Shown piece by piece: positions 44,038 to 52,980 of a DNA stretch of 64,000 bases (the stretch's first letter is position 1; each line of letters begins with the position of its first letter). The notes beneath the pieces are model-generated. The model ran no database searches. It was not told where the DNA came from and was given only the letters and a program-made list of their open reading frames with translations. Origin of the DNA: JABMOV01 sp964344305 (GTDB lineage Bacteria > Fidelibacterota > Marinisomatia > Marinisomatales > JABMOV01); contig CAYFMT010000007.1 in the NCBI GenBank assembly GCA_964344305.1, forward strand, positions 36,942 to 100,941, given 5' to 3'. The position numbers were made by a program, and so were the translations under genes.

Positions 44038-44857
44038 TGAATATGACTAATTCTTCGATTGTCAATAAAATAAACCTGTTGTTCTCATGGTAAACGTCCA
44101 GAATATCTTTCACCTGAATGCTCTTAATCTCTCCATGAGAAAGACGATATCTCCCCTGATTATCCCACAGTATCCAATCATCCTTCCACGGCGTAATATA
44201 TATTGCCTCCATATTGGTAATGGGAAGAGTGGCTATCATCCTGCCGATGTTGTTAAACAGTATTAATCGATGGTTTTCATTTGTTAAAAGTGCCAGTATT
44301 GCGTTATTTCCAATAGTCATTGATGTGATTTGTTCAGGGGACGATAAATACCTGTAGAGGTCAATGAAAACAGAAGGATCCCATCCCGAAAGCAGTCGAC
44401 GATTGATCTCTCCGTATTCACTGGATAATATATAACAATTGCCATTAGGATCAGTGGCGAACAATTCGGGGTAGATCTCGGCATGCTCATCCGTGGAGAT
44501 ATATTGTAGTTTTCGATCAAACCAGGTTAGCCTGTTTGCCATTCTATCTAAAATGACAACATGCTGCTGAGTTTGGGAAATATCCACTGGATCACTGAAG
44601 TACCCATCGTCAAGTCCAATCCCACCTGCAGTATTCAGAATCTGACCGATGTTGTCCAACCAGACGATGGTTCCCGATTCAATATCAAGCAGATACATGT
44701 CACCAATGGGATTGGCTACCACTTTGTCCCAGGGAGAGCCAGATATGTTTTCCGGGACCGGTAAGGTTAGATGAAGTTCTAGATCAGGTGTTTGTCCACA
44801 AAGGAATGATATGGACATGAAACCAATGATACTATGGAGATATGTGTTGGTTTTCAC
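44027..44857 (-). CDS. Exported beta-propeller (NHL-like) protein
   Basis: The 276-residue protein has a signal-peptide-like N-terminus (about 1-21, ending SFLCGQ; the Cys might be a lipobox). Short repeated units of about 40-45 residues follow, such as VANPIGDMYLLDIESGTIVW, VDISQTQQHVVILDRMANRL and NPDGN-type turns (DPNGNCYILSSEYGEI). They resemble NHL/SMP-30 blades with only about five or six units. Start GTG 44857 lies inside the end of lgt; an internal ATG (44818) would cut the signal. Its end overlaps the large outer membrane protein gene. It is probably an accessory of that protein; function unknown. Confidence 0.65.
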   Translation of the reverse strand: MKTNTYLHSIIGFMSISFLCGQTPDLELHLTLPVPENISGSPWDKVVANPIGDMYLLDIESGTIVWLDNIGQILNTAGGIGLDDGYFSDPVDISQTQQHVVILDRMANRLTWFDRKLQYISTDEHAEIYPELFATDPNGNCYILSSEYGEINRRLLSGWDPSVFIDLYRYLSSPEQITSMTIGNNAILALLTNENHRLILFNNIGRMIATLPITNMEAIYITPWKDDWILWDNQGRYRLSHGEIKSIQVKDILDVYHENNRFILLTIEELVIFIEK

Positions 44858-45653
44858 CCTGCTTATATAGATTAAACAGAAACGTTGTTCCTATGGCGAT
44901 GATAATGATGGATATAACCTGGGCACCTGAAAGACCAAGGATGTACTTATCATTGGTACGAATGAATTCTATGGAGAATCGTTCAATCCCGGCAAAAATC
45001 AAATAGGTAAAGAACAATGAACCCGTGTGCTTGATACTCATGCGCATCTTCCATAGTAATCCGAATATGATACCGGCCAGTAGAACTTCATAGATTTGTG
45101 TCGGGTGCACCGTTAAAATCCCAGGATCAAATCCTGTCAGATCAACCCAGGGGTAATACGCTTCGAATACAGCCGTTGTGGTAGGCGGTAACCCATTTGC
45201 AAAGGATACACCCCATGGAAGATGAGTAGGCAGCCCATAATCATCTCCCACAAGAAAACATCCAATTCTACCGATTCCATACCCTAGGATTAGTAATGGA
45301 GCCACGATATCCCCAAATGTGAGCCAGGGCAGATTATTTTTTCTTAAAACATAGGTAACACCGAGCGTTCCACCAATGAGTCCACCATAAAAAACCAGTC
45401 CGGCACCGCTGAATATCATGCCGATAGGATCGTCAATCACACGGCCAAAATTTTCCAGAAGGTAATATAGTTTAGCTCCAAGGATGCCACCAACAGCGGC
45501 GGCAAATACAATATCCGATGCGATTTTTCGATCATAATCCAGCCGCTTCATTTCCCTGTCCAGAAAATAGTAGCAAGAATAAAACGCTACAACCATCATA
45601 AATCCAAAGGAGTGGATTTTGATGGGACCTATCTCAAGAATCGTTGGCCACAT
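44832..45653 (-). CDS. lgt: Prolipoprotein diacylglyceryl transferase
   Basis: Lgt adds diacylglycerol from phosphatidylglycerol to the lipobox cysteine of prelipoproteins. The 273-residue protein has about seven TM helices and the signature YGIGRIGCFLVGDDYGLPTH near residue 130. It also shows IHSFGFMMVVAFYSCYY near the N-terminus, FYGGLIGGTLGV near 88, and HPTQIYE near 185. The start ATG 45653 forms a TAATG junction with the zinc-ribbon gene. It serves the many lipobox proteins in this window. Confidence 0.95.
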   Translation of the reverse strand: MWPTILEIGPIKIHSFGFMMVVAFYSCYYFLDREMKRLDYDRKIASDIVFAAAVGGILGAKLYYLLENFGRVIDDPIGMIFSGAGLVFYGGLIGGTLGVTYVLRKNNLPWLTFGDIVAPLLILGYGIGRIGCFLVGDDYGLPTHLPWGVSFANGLPPTTTAVFEAYYPWVDLTGFDPGILTVHPTQIYEVLLAGIIFGLLWKMRMSIKHTGSLFFTYLIFAGIERFSIEFIRTNDKYILGLSGAQVISIIIIAIGTTFLFNLYKQGENQHISP

Positions 45654-46513
45654 TATATTTTTGCCCCACAACTGTGACAGAATTTGGCGTTATCCTGCAA
45701 CCTTGATCCGCATTGCGAACAGAATGCTGCAATAGATGATTGTTTTGCTGGAGTGCTTTTTGGACCTTCAGATTTATCTTTTGATTTTACATAGACAACA
45801 CTGACAATAATTGCCAGCGTAAATAGTACAGCCAGAGGCTCCCACAGGGGTAATCGATGTCTCTGTGGTACCGTTTTGATATCGTGCGGCGACGCAGTGG
45901 ATGGTCTTTCACCTCCTGAAGCGAGCATTTCCTGGAGGTATGCCATGGTAGTTTTCAAGGATGGATTTTCATAAGCAATTCGAATGCTGTACATCGAGTT
46001 TGCTTCGAGTTGTGAAATATGAAACCGATTGAAGTTTAATCCATGTTGATCTGAAAATGGTTCTGAGCCCTGTTTGTCCATTTCAAATCCATTAGATGAG
46101 GCTGGTTGATTTACCACAATATGCAGATTTTCAACCGCTTCGTCGAACTTTAGATTGAATTCAAAATCACGATGGGGATTGGATGGATCGTAAGGGGTAA
46201 AAAATGCAAATAACCTGAAATCCTTTTTAGCCATGGACACGCCTACCCATGTCTCTTCACCGGATTTATCCGGTTCAACCATATTTAGATCGGTTCCACC
46301 GTTATCATTCTCTATGATCTGGAAGATGGAATCTGTTTCGAATGGTGTCATAAATGAGATGGATTCCGAAGGAGAAACACTGGAAAACACACCGGTGTAT
46401 TCCACCATAACCCCCGGGTAATAGTATTCTGGATAAATGGTTACACTCATTTCCTGGATTTTGTTACCAAAAGCCAGGCTCATAGCAATAAGAGTGAAAA
46501 CTAACTTCTTCAT
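45653..46513 (-). CDS. Signal-peptide membrane protein with C-terminal zinc ribbon
   Basis: The 286-residue protein has a cleavable-type signal (MKKLVFTLIAMSLAFG) and an extracytoplasmic beta-rich region of about 200 residues. A TM helix (about 222-242, PLAVLFTLAIIVSVVYV) and a short cytoplasmic tail follow. The tail ends in a zinc ribbon, FCSQCGSRLQDNAKFCHSCG, with four cysteines in two C-x2-C pairs. The extracytoplasmic part holds SVTIYPEYYYPGVMVEYTG and is not a family I can name. A signal peptide plus zinc ribbon on opposite sides of the membrane is unusual. It is encoded directly upstream of lgt. Confidence 0.7.
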   Translation of the reverse strand: MKKLVFTLIAMSLAFGNKIQEMSVTIYPEYYYPGVMVEYTGVFSSVSPSESISFMTPFETDSIFQIIENDNGGTDLNMVEPDKSGEETWVGVSMAKKDFRLFAFFTPYDPSNPHRDFEFNLKFDEAVENLHIVVNQPASSNGFEMDKQGSEPFSDQHGLNFNRFHISQLEANSMYSIRIAYENPSLKTTMAYLQEMLASGGERPSTASPHDIKTVPQRHRLPLWEPLAVLFTLAIIVSVVYVKSKDKSEGPKSTPAKQSSIAAFCSQCGSRLQDNAKFCHSCGAKI

Positions 46514-46587
46514 AGGGTGATTTCTGTATTCATTAATAAAACAAAAGTTACTGAGAAGTGTGTATGTGTTTAGGGTTTATTTTCCTC

Positions 46588-47388
46588 TTAAAAAGCGAAA
46601 AATACAAAACGCATGATGTCGTAATAATCCTGACTTGTGAAACCGACTGTATGCTCATTGATTAACGATGCACCGGGATAATGGGATGCGCTATACGCCT
46701 TCATATGTGTTTTGAATTCAATGGTGATATCCAGGTTATGAGGTATTGAAACATGGCATTTGCTGAAGTCACTTCTTAGAGCTTCTTCTGCAGATTTCTC
46801 GATCATCTGAAGAACTTTTTTGGGGTGAATATTCACAGTTGAATTGCCTATTCCCTCTTTGGTAACTACAGTTACTGTATTGTGATTCCATTCCCCTATT
46901 TCCTCGGATAATCCTTTGTCACCAGAAACCATAACTGTGGGTACTCCTGCATACTCTCCCGCAAGCATATGCATAGCATATTCGGACATGGGTTTTCCAT
47001 TCAGTTTTACTGTTGCAATAGATGCACTGCTCCAGGTATGCGCCATTGGATTTCCATCTCCTCCTGCGCGAGAATGATAGCCAATCATGAACATGGCATC
47101 GAATGTGTCATCAATTTCCTGAACCATGCTCAAGGGATGACCGCTCCATCCACGTATAAGCTGCGTATTCTCTGGTAAGCAAGAATGGAGGATATTGCGT
47201 CCGGTTTCATGGGCATCTTTGATTACTATTTCTTTTGCACCAGCGTTATTGGCTCCTCTACAGGCTGCTGCGACTTCCTCTGACATCTGCTTCTGGAAAT
47301 GTTCATATTCCGGGTTGTTCTTTGTGACCTCATCCCAGGTATTGACACCTGCGATACCCTCCATATCTGCGCTGATATATATTTTCAT
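46588..47388 (-). CDS. M55-family D-aminopeptidase (DppA-like)
   Basis: M55 enzymes are zinc aminopeptidases, DppA cleaving D-amino-acid peptides of the cell wall. The 266-residue protein starts MKIYISADMEGIAGVNTWDE, with the D-x-E zinc-binding pair. It has KEIVIKDAHETGRNI with another Asp and His, MFMIGYHSRAG, and the C-terminal INEHTVGF. Spacing matches DppA of B. subtilis (about 274 residues). No oligopeptide transporter genes accompany it. No signal peptide is present, so it acts in the cytoplasm. It is the first minus-strand gene after a 245-base divergent gap. Confidence 0.9.
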   Translation of the reverse strand: MKIYISADMEGIAGVNTWDEVTKNNPEYEHFQKQMSEEVAAACRGANNAGAKEIVIKDAHETGRNILHSCLPENTQLIRGWSGHPLSMVQEIDDTFDAMFMIGYHSRAGGDGNPMAHTWSSASIATVKLNGKPMSEYAMHMLAGEYAGVPTVMVSGDKGLSEEIGEWNHNTVTVVTKEGIGNSTVNIHPKKVLQMIEKSAEEALRSDFSKCHVSIPHNLDITIEFKTHMKAYSASHYPGASLINEHTVGFTSQDYYDIMRFVFFAF

Positions 47389-47591
47389 AGACGTCCTGTT
47401 TGGTTGATTTTCCTGGGTCGATATTACGGAGAATCGTGGTGGAATTCAGGTGTCAGGTGTATGGTTTCATATGACAGGTTGCTAACAGTATTCCTTGAAA
47501 GATGCAGGACACTTTGACGAATTATGTCATGGTGAATACGAAGAACAAGCCATCCCTGGAAATTCACCTCGCAAGTTAAATGAGAATCTTG

Positions 47592-47628
47592 TATAATTAT
47601 CAAGCTCGATATATAAAAATGGCTGGAG
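47592..47628 (+). promoter_or_regulatory. Possible promoter -10 and ribosome-binding site for the GNAT gene
   Basis: TATAAT at 47592-47597 lies 36 bases before ATG 47634, and GGAG at 47625-47628 lies five bases before it. No convincing -35 element is present (TCGCAA at 17-base spacing). The rest of the 245-base divergent gap between the M55 gene and the GNAT gene shows no other feature. Confidence 0.35.
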
Positions 47629-47633
47629 AAACT

Positions 47634-48071
47634 ATGATAAACTGGAAAATTAGACCTTTCAAAATGGAGGATTATCCCGGTGTTCTGCGCGTTTGGGGAC
47701 AGGCAAATCTCCCTCATAAACCCCGTGGCAGGGATAATCCTGAGATGATTAAAAAGGAAATAACACTTGGTACTTCACTGTTTTACGTGGCCGAATCACA
47801 ACATGAAATTATTGGAACGGCATTTGGTTCTCATGATGGCAGAAAAGGATGGATCAATCGACTGGCGGTTAATCCGGATTACCAAAGGCAGGGTATTGCC
47901 AGAGCCCTCATTCAAACCGTAGAAGATAGACTTGAATCCCTGGGTATTCTGATCATTGCCACTTTGATTGAAGAAGATAATGACCACTCTAAAGCCGTGG
48001 CGGAATCCCTTGGATTTAAACGCATGGAAACCATTCACTACTACTCAAAAAGAAAACATCAGGATGTATAG
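47634..48071 (+). CDS. GNAT family N-acetyltransferase
   Basis: The 145-residue protein is a GNAT acetyltransferase. It has the N-terminal strand WKIRPFKMEDYPGVLRVW and the acetyl-CoA pyrophosphate loop in INRLAVNPDYQRQGIARALI (R/Q-x2-G-x-A). The C-terminal motif B is AESLGFKRMETIHYY. The substrate is unknown. The ATG at 47634 is chosen by GGAG five bases upstream; earlier ATGs at 47580 and 47619 lack one. It opens a small plus-strand island; its stop overlaps the GH114-like gene by eight bases. Confidence 0.88.
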   Translation: MINWKIRPFKMEDYPGVLRVWGQANLPHKPRGRDNPEMIKKEITLGTSLFYVAESQHEIIGTAFGSHDGRKGWINRLAVNPDYQRQGIARALIQTVEDRLESLGILIIATLIEEDNDHSKAVAESLGFKRMETIHYYSKRKHQDV

Positions 48072-49026
48072 ACTTTATCTCTTCATGACACTACTGCTTT
48101 TTTTAGGATGTGATGACAGGGTCGGTACAGATGGACTGGATGGTATTCAGTTTCGTGAAGAAATGAGACAGTTTGTTGAGGAAATCAGCAGTAAATCAAA
48201 ATCTGTGGAATCTGAATTCATTGTCATTCCACAAAATGGGCATGAACTGCTTGTGCAGGATGGGTCTGACAGTCTTTATCCAGATTTCTCATATTTAAGT
48301 GCTATCGATGGTATTGGGCGTGAAGAACTGTTTTATGGTTATACTGATGACAATATAGAAACACCGGGTAGCGTCACCACATCCATCCTGCCCTATTTGA
48401 TTTTGGCAAGAAACAATGCAATCCAGGTGTTGGTGACGGATTACTGCAATAGCAGTTCAAAAATAAACGATTCCTACATTGAGAATTTCGGTTATGGATT
48501 TATTTCCTTTGCAGCGACCAACCGCGACTTGGATGTTATCCCTGGAACACCATCAATTCCATTTAACAGCAATTCTTCCAATATATCCAGCTTAAACCTT
48601 GCGAAAAATTTTCTATACCTTATCGATCCATCGCAATACCAATCTAAAAATAGTTTGATCAGTGATATTTCCGACACGGACTACGATCTGGTTATACTGG
48701 ATGCATTTTTTGATGAGACTCCCTATTCTGAACAGGACATAATCAGTATGAAAACCAAATCAAATGGTGGGAGTCGTCTTGTGATCGCATACCTTAGCAT
48801 TGGTGAGGCGGAAGATTACCGATATTACTGGGAAGCGGACTGGGAAAGTGACGGTCCAACCTGGCTTCTGAATGAAAACCCATACTGGGAAGGGAATTAT
48901 CAAATAAAATACTGGGATGATGACTGGAAAACCATCATTGATGGGTATCTGGATATTATTCTCGAAAGTGGTTTCGATGGAGTTTATCTAGACCTTATAG
49001 ATGCTTATGAATATTTTGAAGACTAA
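48064..49026 (+). CDS. GH114-like (endo-alpha-1,4-polygalactosaminidase family) lipoprotein
   Basis: The 320-residue product starts MYRLYLFMTLLLFLGCDDRV, a lipobox signal. Its body resembles the GH114/TM1410 (alpha/beta)8 family. Features include YGFISFAATNRDLDVI, YDLVILDAFFDE, RLVIAYLSIGEAEDYRYYW, WKTIIDGYLDIILESGFDG and VYLDLIDAYEY. In this family the conserved acidic residues after SIGEAE and in YLDLIDA are the catalytic candidates; both are present. GH114 enzymes cleave galactosamine-rich polysaccharide such as Pel. The substrate here is inferred. It overlaps the next lipoprotein gene by 26 bases. Confidence 0.8.
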   Translation: MYRLYLFMTLLLFLGCDDRVGTDGLDGIQFREEMRQFVEEISSKSKSVESEFIVIPQNGHELLVQDGSDSLYPDFSYLSAIDGIGREELFYGYTDDNIETPGSVTTSILPYLILARNNAIQVLVTDYCNSSSKINDSYIENFGYGFISFAATNRDLDVIPGTPSIPFNSNSSNISSLNLAKNFLYLIDPSQYQSKNSLISDISDTDYDLVILDAFFDETPYSEQDIISMKTKSNGGSRLVIAYLSIGEAEDYRYYWEADWESDGPTWLLNENPYWEGNYQIKYWDDDWKTIIDGYLDIILESGFDGVYLDLIDAYEYFED

Positions 49027-50203
49027 ATTACTTTCACTTTTCATCCTTGCCTTTCTGGCATCTTCATGCGCGAATAGAACTATTCCTGAAAATGAATTGG
49101 ATCAATTCATTAAGGATGCCACTGACTTTATGCTGGAATCCACTCTCCCATCAGGTCAATTCATTTACCGCATTAACATGAACCCCGATGTGACGGTGAA
49201 CCCGTCCTACAATATGCTTAGACATGCAGGTGCGACCTTTGCACTCACTATGTCGTATGATTACAGTCCTAATGATCAAATTCTATCTGCCATGTTATCC
49301 TCAACGAGTTTTTTAATCGATTCTACCGTTGGACCAATCCCTGATACGACTGGGATACTAACCGTATGGTCAATACCAAGTATTGTTGGGTCAAACAAAG
49401 TATTTCAGTCAAAACTAGGTGGTGCGGGATTAGGACTCATATCCCTGGCCAGTACCGAAAGGATACAACCCGGTTCAATTCCAAATGAAGTCATGACCGG
49501 GCTGGGCAATTATATCCTGTATTCTCAAAAAGAAGATGGGAGTTATTATTCAAAATATATCCCGGGCAGAGGTGGACTGAATGATGAATGGACATCCCTG
49601 TATTATCCCGGCGAGGCGGCCCTGGGACTCATGTTATTATTTGAATTGGACGGGAATAAGAAATGGGTTACTTCTGCAGCAAAAACAATTGAATACCTTG
49701 CAGACAGTCGAAAAGGTGACCTGGATGTTCCAGCCGATCACTGGGCGCTTATGGCATCTGAAAAACTAATGGAGTTACCACCTGATGAATGTCCTATCCC
49801 ACAAGACATAATTGTTGATCATGCCATCCAGGTATGTAAATCTATATTGAAATCACAGGTAATGGAGAGTGATAATCCTGATTTCATCGGGGGATTTGCC
49901 GATGATGGCAGAACGACACCAACAGCTACGAGACTAGAAGGTCTACTAGCTGCTCAAATGTTTATACCAGATTCTCATCCCATTCAACGTGATATCCAGT
50001 TTGCCATTCATGAGGGGATTAGATTCTTACTTAATAACCGCATTAGTGGCGGGTTTTATAAAGGCGGGATGCCCAGAGCGGCTGGATATAAAGATGAATC
50101 TGAATCAGGTGCAAAAAAGTTCAATCGTAGGGTTACAGAAATTCGTATCGATTATGTACAACACGCATTAAGTGCGGTTATACGATATAAGGAACAACGT
50201 TAG
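49001..50203 (+). CDS. Six-hairpin-like lipoprotein next to GH114
   Basis: The 400-residue product has a lipoprotein signal (LLSLFILAFLASSCAN). The rest is helix-rich with spaced repeats typical of (alpha/alpha)6 glycosidase-like proteins. Examples are YNMLRHAGATFALTMSYDYS, then GGAGLGLISLAS, GLGNYILYSQKEDGSYYSKY and YYPGEAALGLMLLFELDGNK. Further units are AADHW-type DVPADHWALMASEKL and RLEGLLAAQMFI. The family is not named by me; such proteins often act on polysaccharide ends or unsaturated uronates. Start is 49001 or 49007. It overlaps the GH114-like gene. Together they look like a small exopolysaccharide-processing pair. Its stop is two bases from a convergent gene. Confidence 0.7.
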   Translation: MLMNILKTKLLSLFILAFLASSCANRTIPENELDQFIKDATDFMLESTLPSGQFIYRINMNPDVTVNPSYNMLRHAGATFALTMSYDYSPNDQILSAMLSSTSFLIDSTVGPIPDTTGILTVWSIPSIVGSNKVFQSKLGGAGLGLISLASTERIQPGSIPNEVMTGLGNYILYSQKEDGSYYSKYIPGRGGLNDEWTSLYYPGEAALGLMLLFELDGNKKWVTSAAKTIEYLADSRKGDLDVPADHWALMASEKLMELPPDECPIPQDIIVDHAIQVCKSILKSQVMESDNPDFIGGFADDGRTTPTATRLEGLLAAQMFIPDSHPIQRDIQFAIHEGIRFLLNNRISGGFYKGGMPRAAGYKDESESGAKKFNRRVTEIRIDYVQHALSAVIRYKEQR

Positions 50204-50205
50204 AG

Positions 50206-50634
50206 TTAATACCCTCGCTGGGCTTTTAACAATAATAGGTTTGCTTTCTGTCTGTCCCCATCCTGGGCAATAGACACAATTCTAATGGCTTCAATAAGTG
50301 GGATATTTTGATTATCAAAATTGGAATATAATGCATCCAACTGGCCTGTAATCAGTCCCAGATCCATCCCAGCCTCCGTTGAGATATGTTCATCGATAAT
50401 TTCGTAATAACGATCGATGTAGTAAGGAGGAAGCCAATTCTTGACTCCTTTGTATTGCTTTGTTACTTCTCTTTGGTGATGCATTTTTGCGCTAGACATG
50501 GATGCATAGGCACCGTTGACAAAAGCAATCTTTTCGGAATCATTAAGTGAATTCCAGTACATGGCAGGAGTGGTTTCTCCCTGAGCGAACATAGTTGAAG
50601 CACTGAATAACAGAAGGATAAATGTCTTCCTCAT
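50206..50634 (-). CDS. Small exported protein of unknown function
   Basis: A 142-residue protein with a signal peptide (MRKTFILLLFSASTMFAQ) and a mature helical region of about 120 residues. The latter holds WNSLNDSEKIAFVNGAYA, NWLPPYYIDRYYEIIDEH and LLLLKAQRGY. I know no family match. ATG 50634 forms an ATGA overlap with nadE, so it belongs to the uvrB-to-nadE run. There is no metal- or Cys-based motif. The region after residue 35 reads like a short four-helix unit. Confidence 0.65.
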   Translation of the reverse strand: MRKTFILLLFSASTMFAQGETTPAMYWNSLNDSEKIAFVNGAYASMSSAKMHHQREVTKQYKGVKNWLPPYYIDRYYEIIDEHISTEAGMDLGLITGQLDALYSNFDNQNIPLIEAIRIVSIAQDGDRQKANLLLLKAQRGY

Positions 50635-52247
50635 TTGCATCCTTTAAAATGATTAATGATTGGTATTCTTCGACCAATGCCGAATGCTTTCTGACTTACT
50701 CTTAGTCCGGGAGCGGCCTGACGACGTTTAAATTCATTTATTCTGATGAGATGATAAAGTCTGGAAACAATTTTTTCGTCATATCCCTGTTCAACCAAGT
50801 CAGGAATGGATAGACGCTTTTCAATTATGGCATCTACGATTGGGCTGACCTCACTGTAATCAAAAGGGTCTACCTGATCAGGTGCCAGTTCCGCTGATGG
50901 GACTTTCTCTATAATATTTATTGGAATCCGATCGTAACCTGCATGGTTATTAACCCATCTTGACACATTATATACATCTGATTTGGACAAATCTGAAATC
51001 ACGGCCAACCCCCCACTCATATCACCATATAAGGTGCAGTAACCAAGAGCCATTTCCGTCTTATTGCCTGTTGACAAAACAAGCCATCCAAATTTATTTG
51101 ATAGAGCCATGATTACATTGCCACGAATACGTGCCTGGATATTTTCCTCAGCAATATTTCGCTCGGTATTGACAAAGAATGCAGATAGATCCCTCTCCAT
51201 CTTATCCACCAATTCCTGAATAGCAATTTCATGGAAGGAAAGTCCCAGGTTTTTCGATAACTCTACGGCGTCAGATATGGAATGATCGCTGGAATATTTA
51301 CTGGGTAATCCAAATACATGTACATGTTCAGGACCAAGTGCATCAACTGCAATACAGGCTACCAACGCAGAATCGATACCGCCACTTAAGCTGACAATGG
51401 CGTCTTTGTGGTTGGTTTTCCTGAAATAATCTTTTACACCCAGACATAATGCACGGTATAAACCTTCATCCCTGCTATCTGTATCTTTCGTAATAACTGG
51501 GTTAATATCATTTATATCACAAGATACTATATCCTCGTCGAATCCACGTCCTACTGCAATGATATCCTGCGATTTGTTTAAAATAACGGATTGTCCATCA
51601 AAGATGATTTCGTCCTGCGCTCCAACCAAATTACAGTACACAAATGGTATGTCACACCCTTTCAGTTTATCCTTTAAATGGTCAATTCTGTCCTGCAGCC
51701 TGTTTTCATGATAGGGAGATGCAGAGATATTTACGATCAAATCAACGTTTTCTTGAATGAGATTATCTGTAACGTGATTAGAATACTCGTCGTCCCAGAG
51801 ATCTTCGCAAATCTCAAGTCCTATCCTTATTGGATTGTTGTTGTAAGAAGTTTCCCAAATTCCATCTGAAGATCCGGGTGAAAAATAACGGGCTTCATCA
51901 AACACATCATAAGTCGGCAGGAGTTGTTTATCGTATGTATAAACGATTTTTCCATTCTGACACACAGCTGCGCTGTTATAAATCAACGTGTCCTCTTTCC
52001 TTATGTATCCAAGGATTATTGGTACGGTGGAATGGCTAACAATGTCATTCAGTACACGCAGGTTCTCTTCAATAAATCCTTTTTCCCATAGCAAATCCTG
52101 TGGTGGATACCCAGAGATTACCAGCTCAGGGAAAACCACCATATCGGCCTTCTGGTGGACTGCTTCGCGGTAGTTCTCGATAATCATGGCTTTATTGGAT
52201 TCAAATGCTCCAACAGTCGGATTCACCTGGCAGCAGACAATATTCAT
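50631..52247 (-). CDS. nadE: Glutamine-dependent NAD+ synthetase
   Basis: NadE makes NAD from deamido-NAD, ATP and glutamine. The 538-residue two-domain protein has an N-terminal nitrilase-type amidase (Glu in FPELVISGYPPQD, Lys in YDKQLLPTYDVFDE, Cys in GLEICEDLW). The C-terminal synthetase has the PPi-loop SLSGGIDSALVACIAVDALG near 287 and TGNKTEMALGYCTLYGDMSG. Length is typical of the short two-domain form. It sits after acyP by three bases, in the run with asnS. Confidence 0.96.
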   Translation of the reverse strand: MNIVCCQVNPTVGAFESNKAMIIENYREAVHQKADMVVFPELVISGYPPQDLLWEKGFIEENLRVLNDIVSHSTVPIILGYIRKEDTLIYNSAAVCQNGKIVYTYDKQLLPTYDVFDEARYFSPGSSDGIWETSYNNNPIRIGLEICEDLWDDEYSNHVTDNLIQENVDLIVNISASPYHENRLQDRIDHLKDKLKGCDIPFVYCNLVGAQDEIIFDGQSVILNKSQDIIAVGRGFDEDIVSCDINDINPVITKDTDSRDEGLYRALCLGVKDYFRKTNHKDAIVSLSGGIDSALVACIAVDALGPEHVHVFGLPSKYSSDHSISDAVELSKNLGLSFHEIAIQELVDKMERDLSAFFVNTERNIAEENIQARIRGNVIMALSNKFGWLVLSTGNKTEMALGYCTLYGDMSGGLAVISDLSKSDVYNVSRWVNNHAGYDRIPINIIEKVPSAELAPDQVDPFDYSEVSPIVDAIIEKRLSIPDLVEQGYDEKIVSRLYHLIRINEFKRRQAAPGLRVSQKAFGIGRRIPIINHFKGCK

Positions 52248-52250
52248 ATG

Positions 52251-52529
52251 TTAATGACGGATCTCAAATCCAGAAAAGGATTCGAATGTCTGTTTCATTT
52301 TTACATCAACATGACTCACTGAACTGGCTTCAGGGCCACGATGCAATTCATGGATAAATAATCGAAGATTCTCCTCAGATCCCTGGGCTTCACAATACAC
52401 TGATCCATCCGGTACATTTTTTACCCATCCTGAAATGGTAAAACGATTTGCTTGATTTCTTGTAAATGCGCGAAACCAGACGCCCTGGACTTTGCCTGTA
52501 ATGGAGATAATTGCCTTTGTTTTATCCAT
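52251..52529 (-). CDS. acyP: Acylphosphatase
   Basis: Acylphosphatase hydrolyses carboxyl-phosphate bonds in small molecules. The 92-residue protein has the catalytic Arg in GKVQGVWFRAFTRNQA and the catalytic Asn in SGWVKNVPDGSVYCEAQG, with GFEIRH at the end. Length matches the family (about 90-98). It overlaps the upstream LOG gene by eight bases. Confidence 0.94.
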   Translation of the reverse strand: MDKTKAIISITGKVQGVWFRAFTRNQANRFTISGWVKNVPDGSVYCEAQGSEENLRLFIHELHRGPEASSVSHVDVKMKQTFESFSGFEIRH

Positions 52530-52980
52530 GGATATGACTCTCCAGCTTTGACAAGAGATCTTTGACTGTAATTGCCTGATCCATACCGTTAATCAACCAG
52601 GATTTGTATCCGATAACTGGTTTATTCAACTGCATCATGTATGCGATTTCTGACAGGGTTCCATATTTCCCGCCAATGGCAATTCCTAGGTCACAGTTGT
52701 AAGTGATGAGCGGGTTTCTACCAATACCCATTCCAGTTGAAATTGGAATGCCGATATAATTGTTTGATTCTCGATAATCCATTCCCTTTAAGATGCCAAT
52801 GACAGTACCATTTTCCTCATTTATTCCCCGGGAAATCGCCTCCATAACGCCCTCTGCACCTCCGCAAAAGACCAGACAATTTTTCTTTGCCAGCCATTGC
52901 CCTATCTCTATGGTCTCCTTATAAAGAGCCTCATCCACTTCCCTGCCACCAAAGACACCAATCCTGGAGGTGAAATTCAT
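52522..52980 (-). CDS. LOG-like (SLOG superfamily) nucleotide-binding protein
   Basis: The 152-residue protein fits the TIGR00725/LOG group of Rossmann SLOG proteins: RIGVFGGREVDE, LVFCGGAEGVMEAISRGI, and the binding motif AIGGKYGTLSEIAYMMQLNK. The GG-x-GT-x-x-E pattern is intact, so a phosphoribohydrolase or nucleotide-binding role is possible. It lacks the usual PGGxGT Pro. The substrate is not known. The start is ATG 52980, in a TGATG overlap with asnS. The end overlaps acyP. Confidence 0.85.
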   Translation of the reverse strand: MNFTSRIGVFGGREVDEALYKETIEIGQWLAKKNCLVFCGGAEGVMEAISRGINEENGTVIGILKGMDYRESNNYIGIPISTGMGIGRNPLITYNCDLGIAIGGKYGTLSEIAYMMQLNKPVIGYKSWLINGMDQAITVKDLLSKLESHIHG

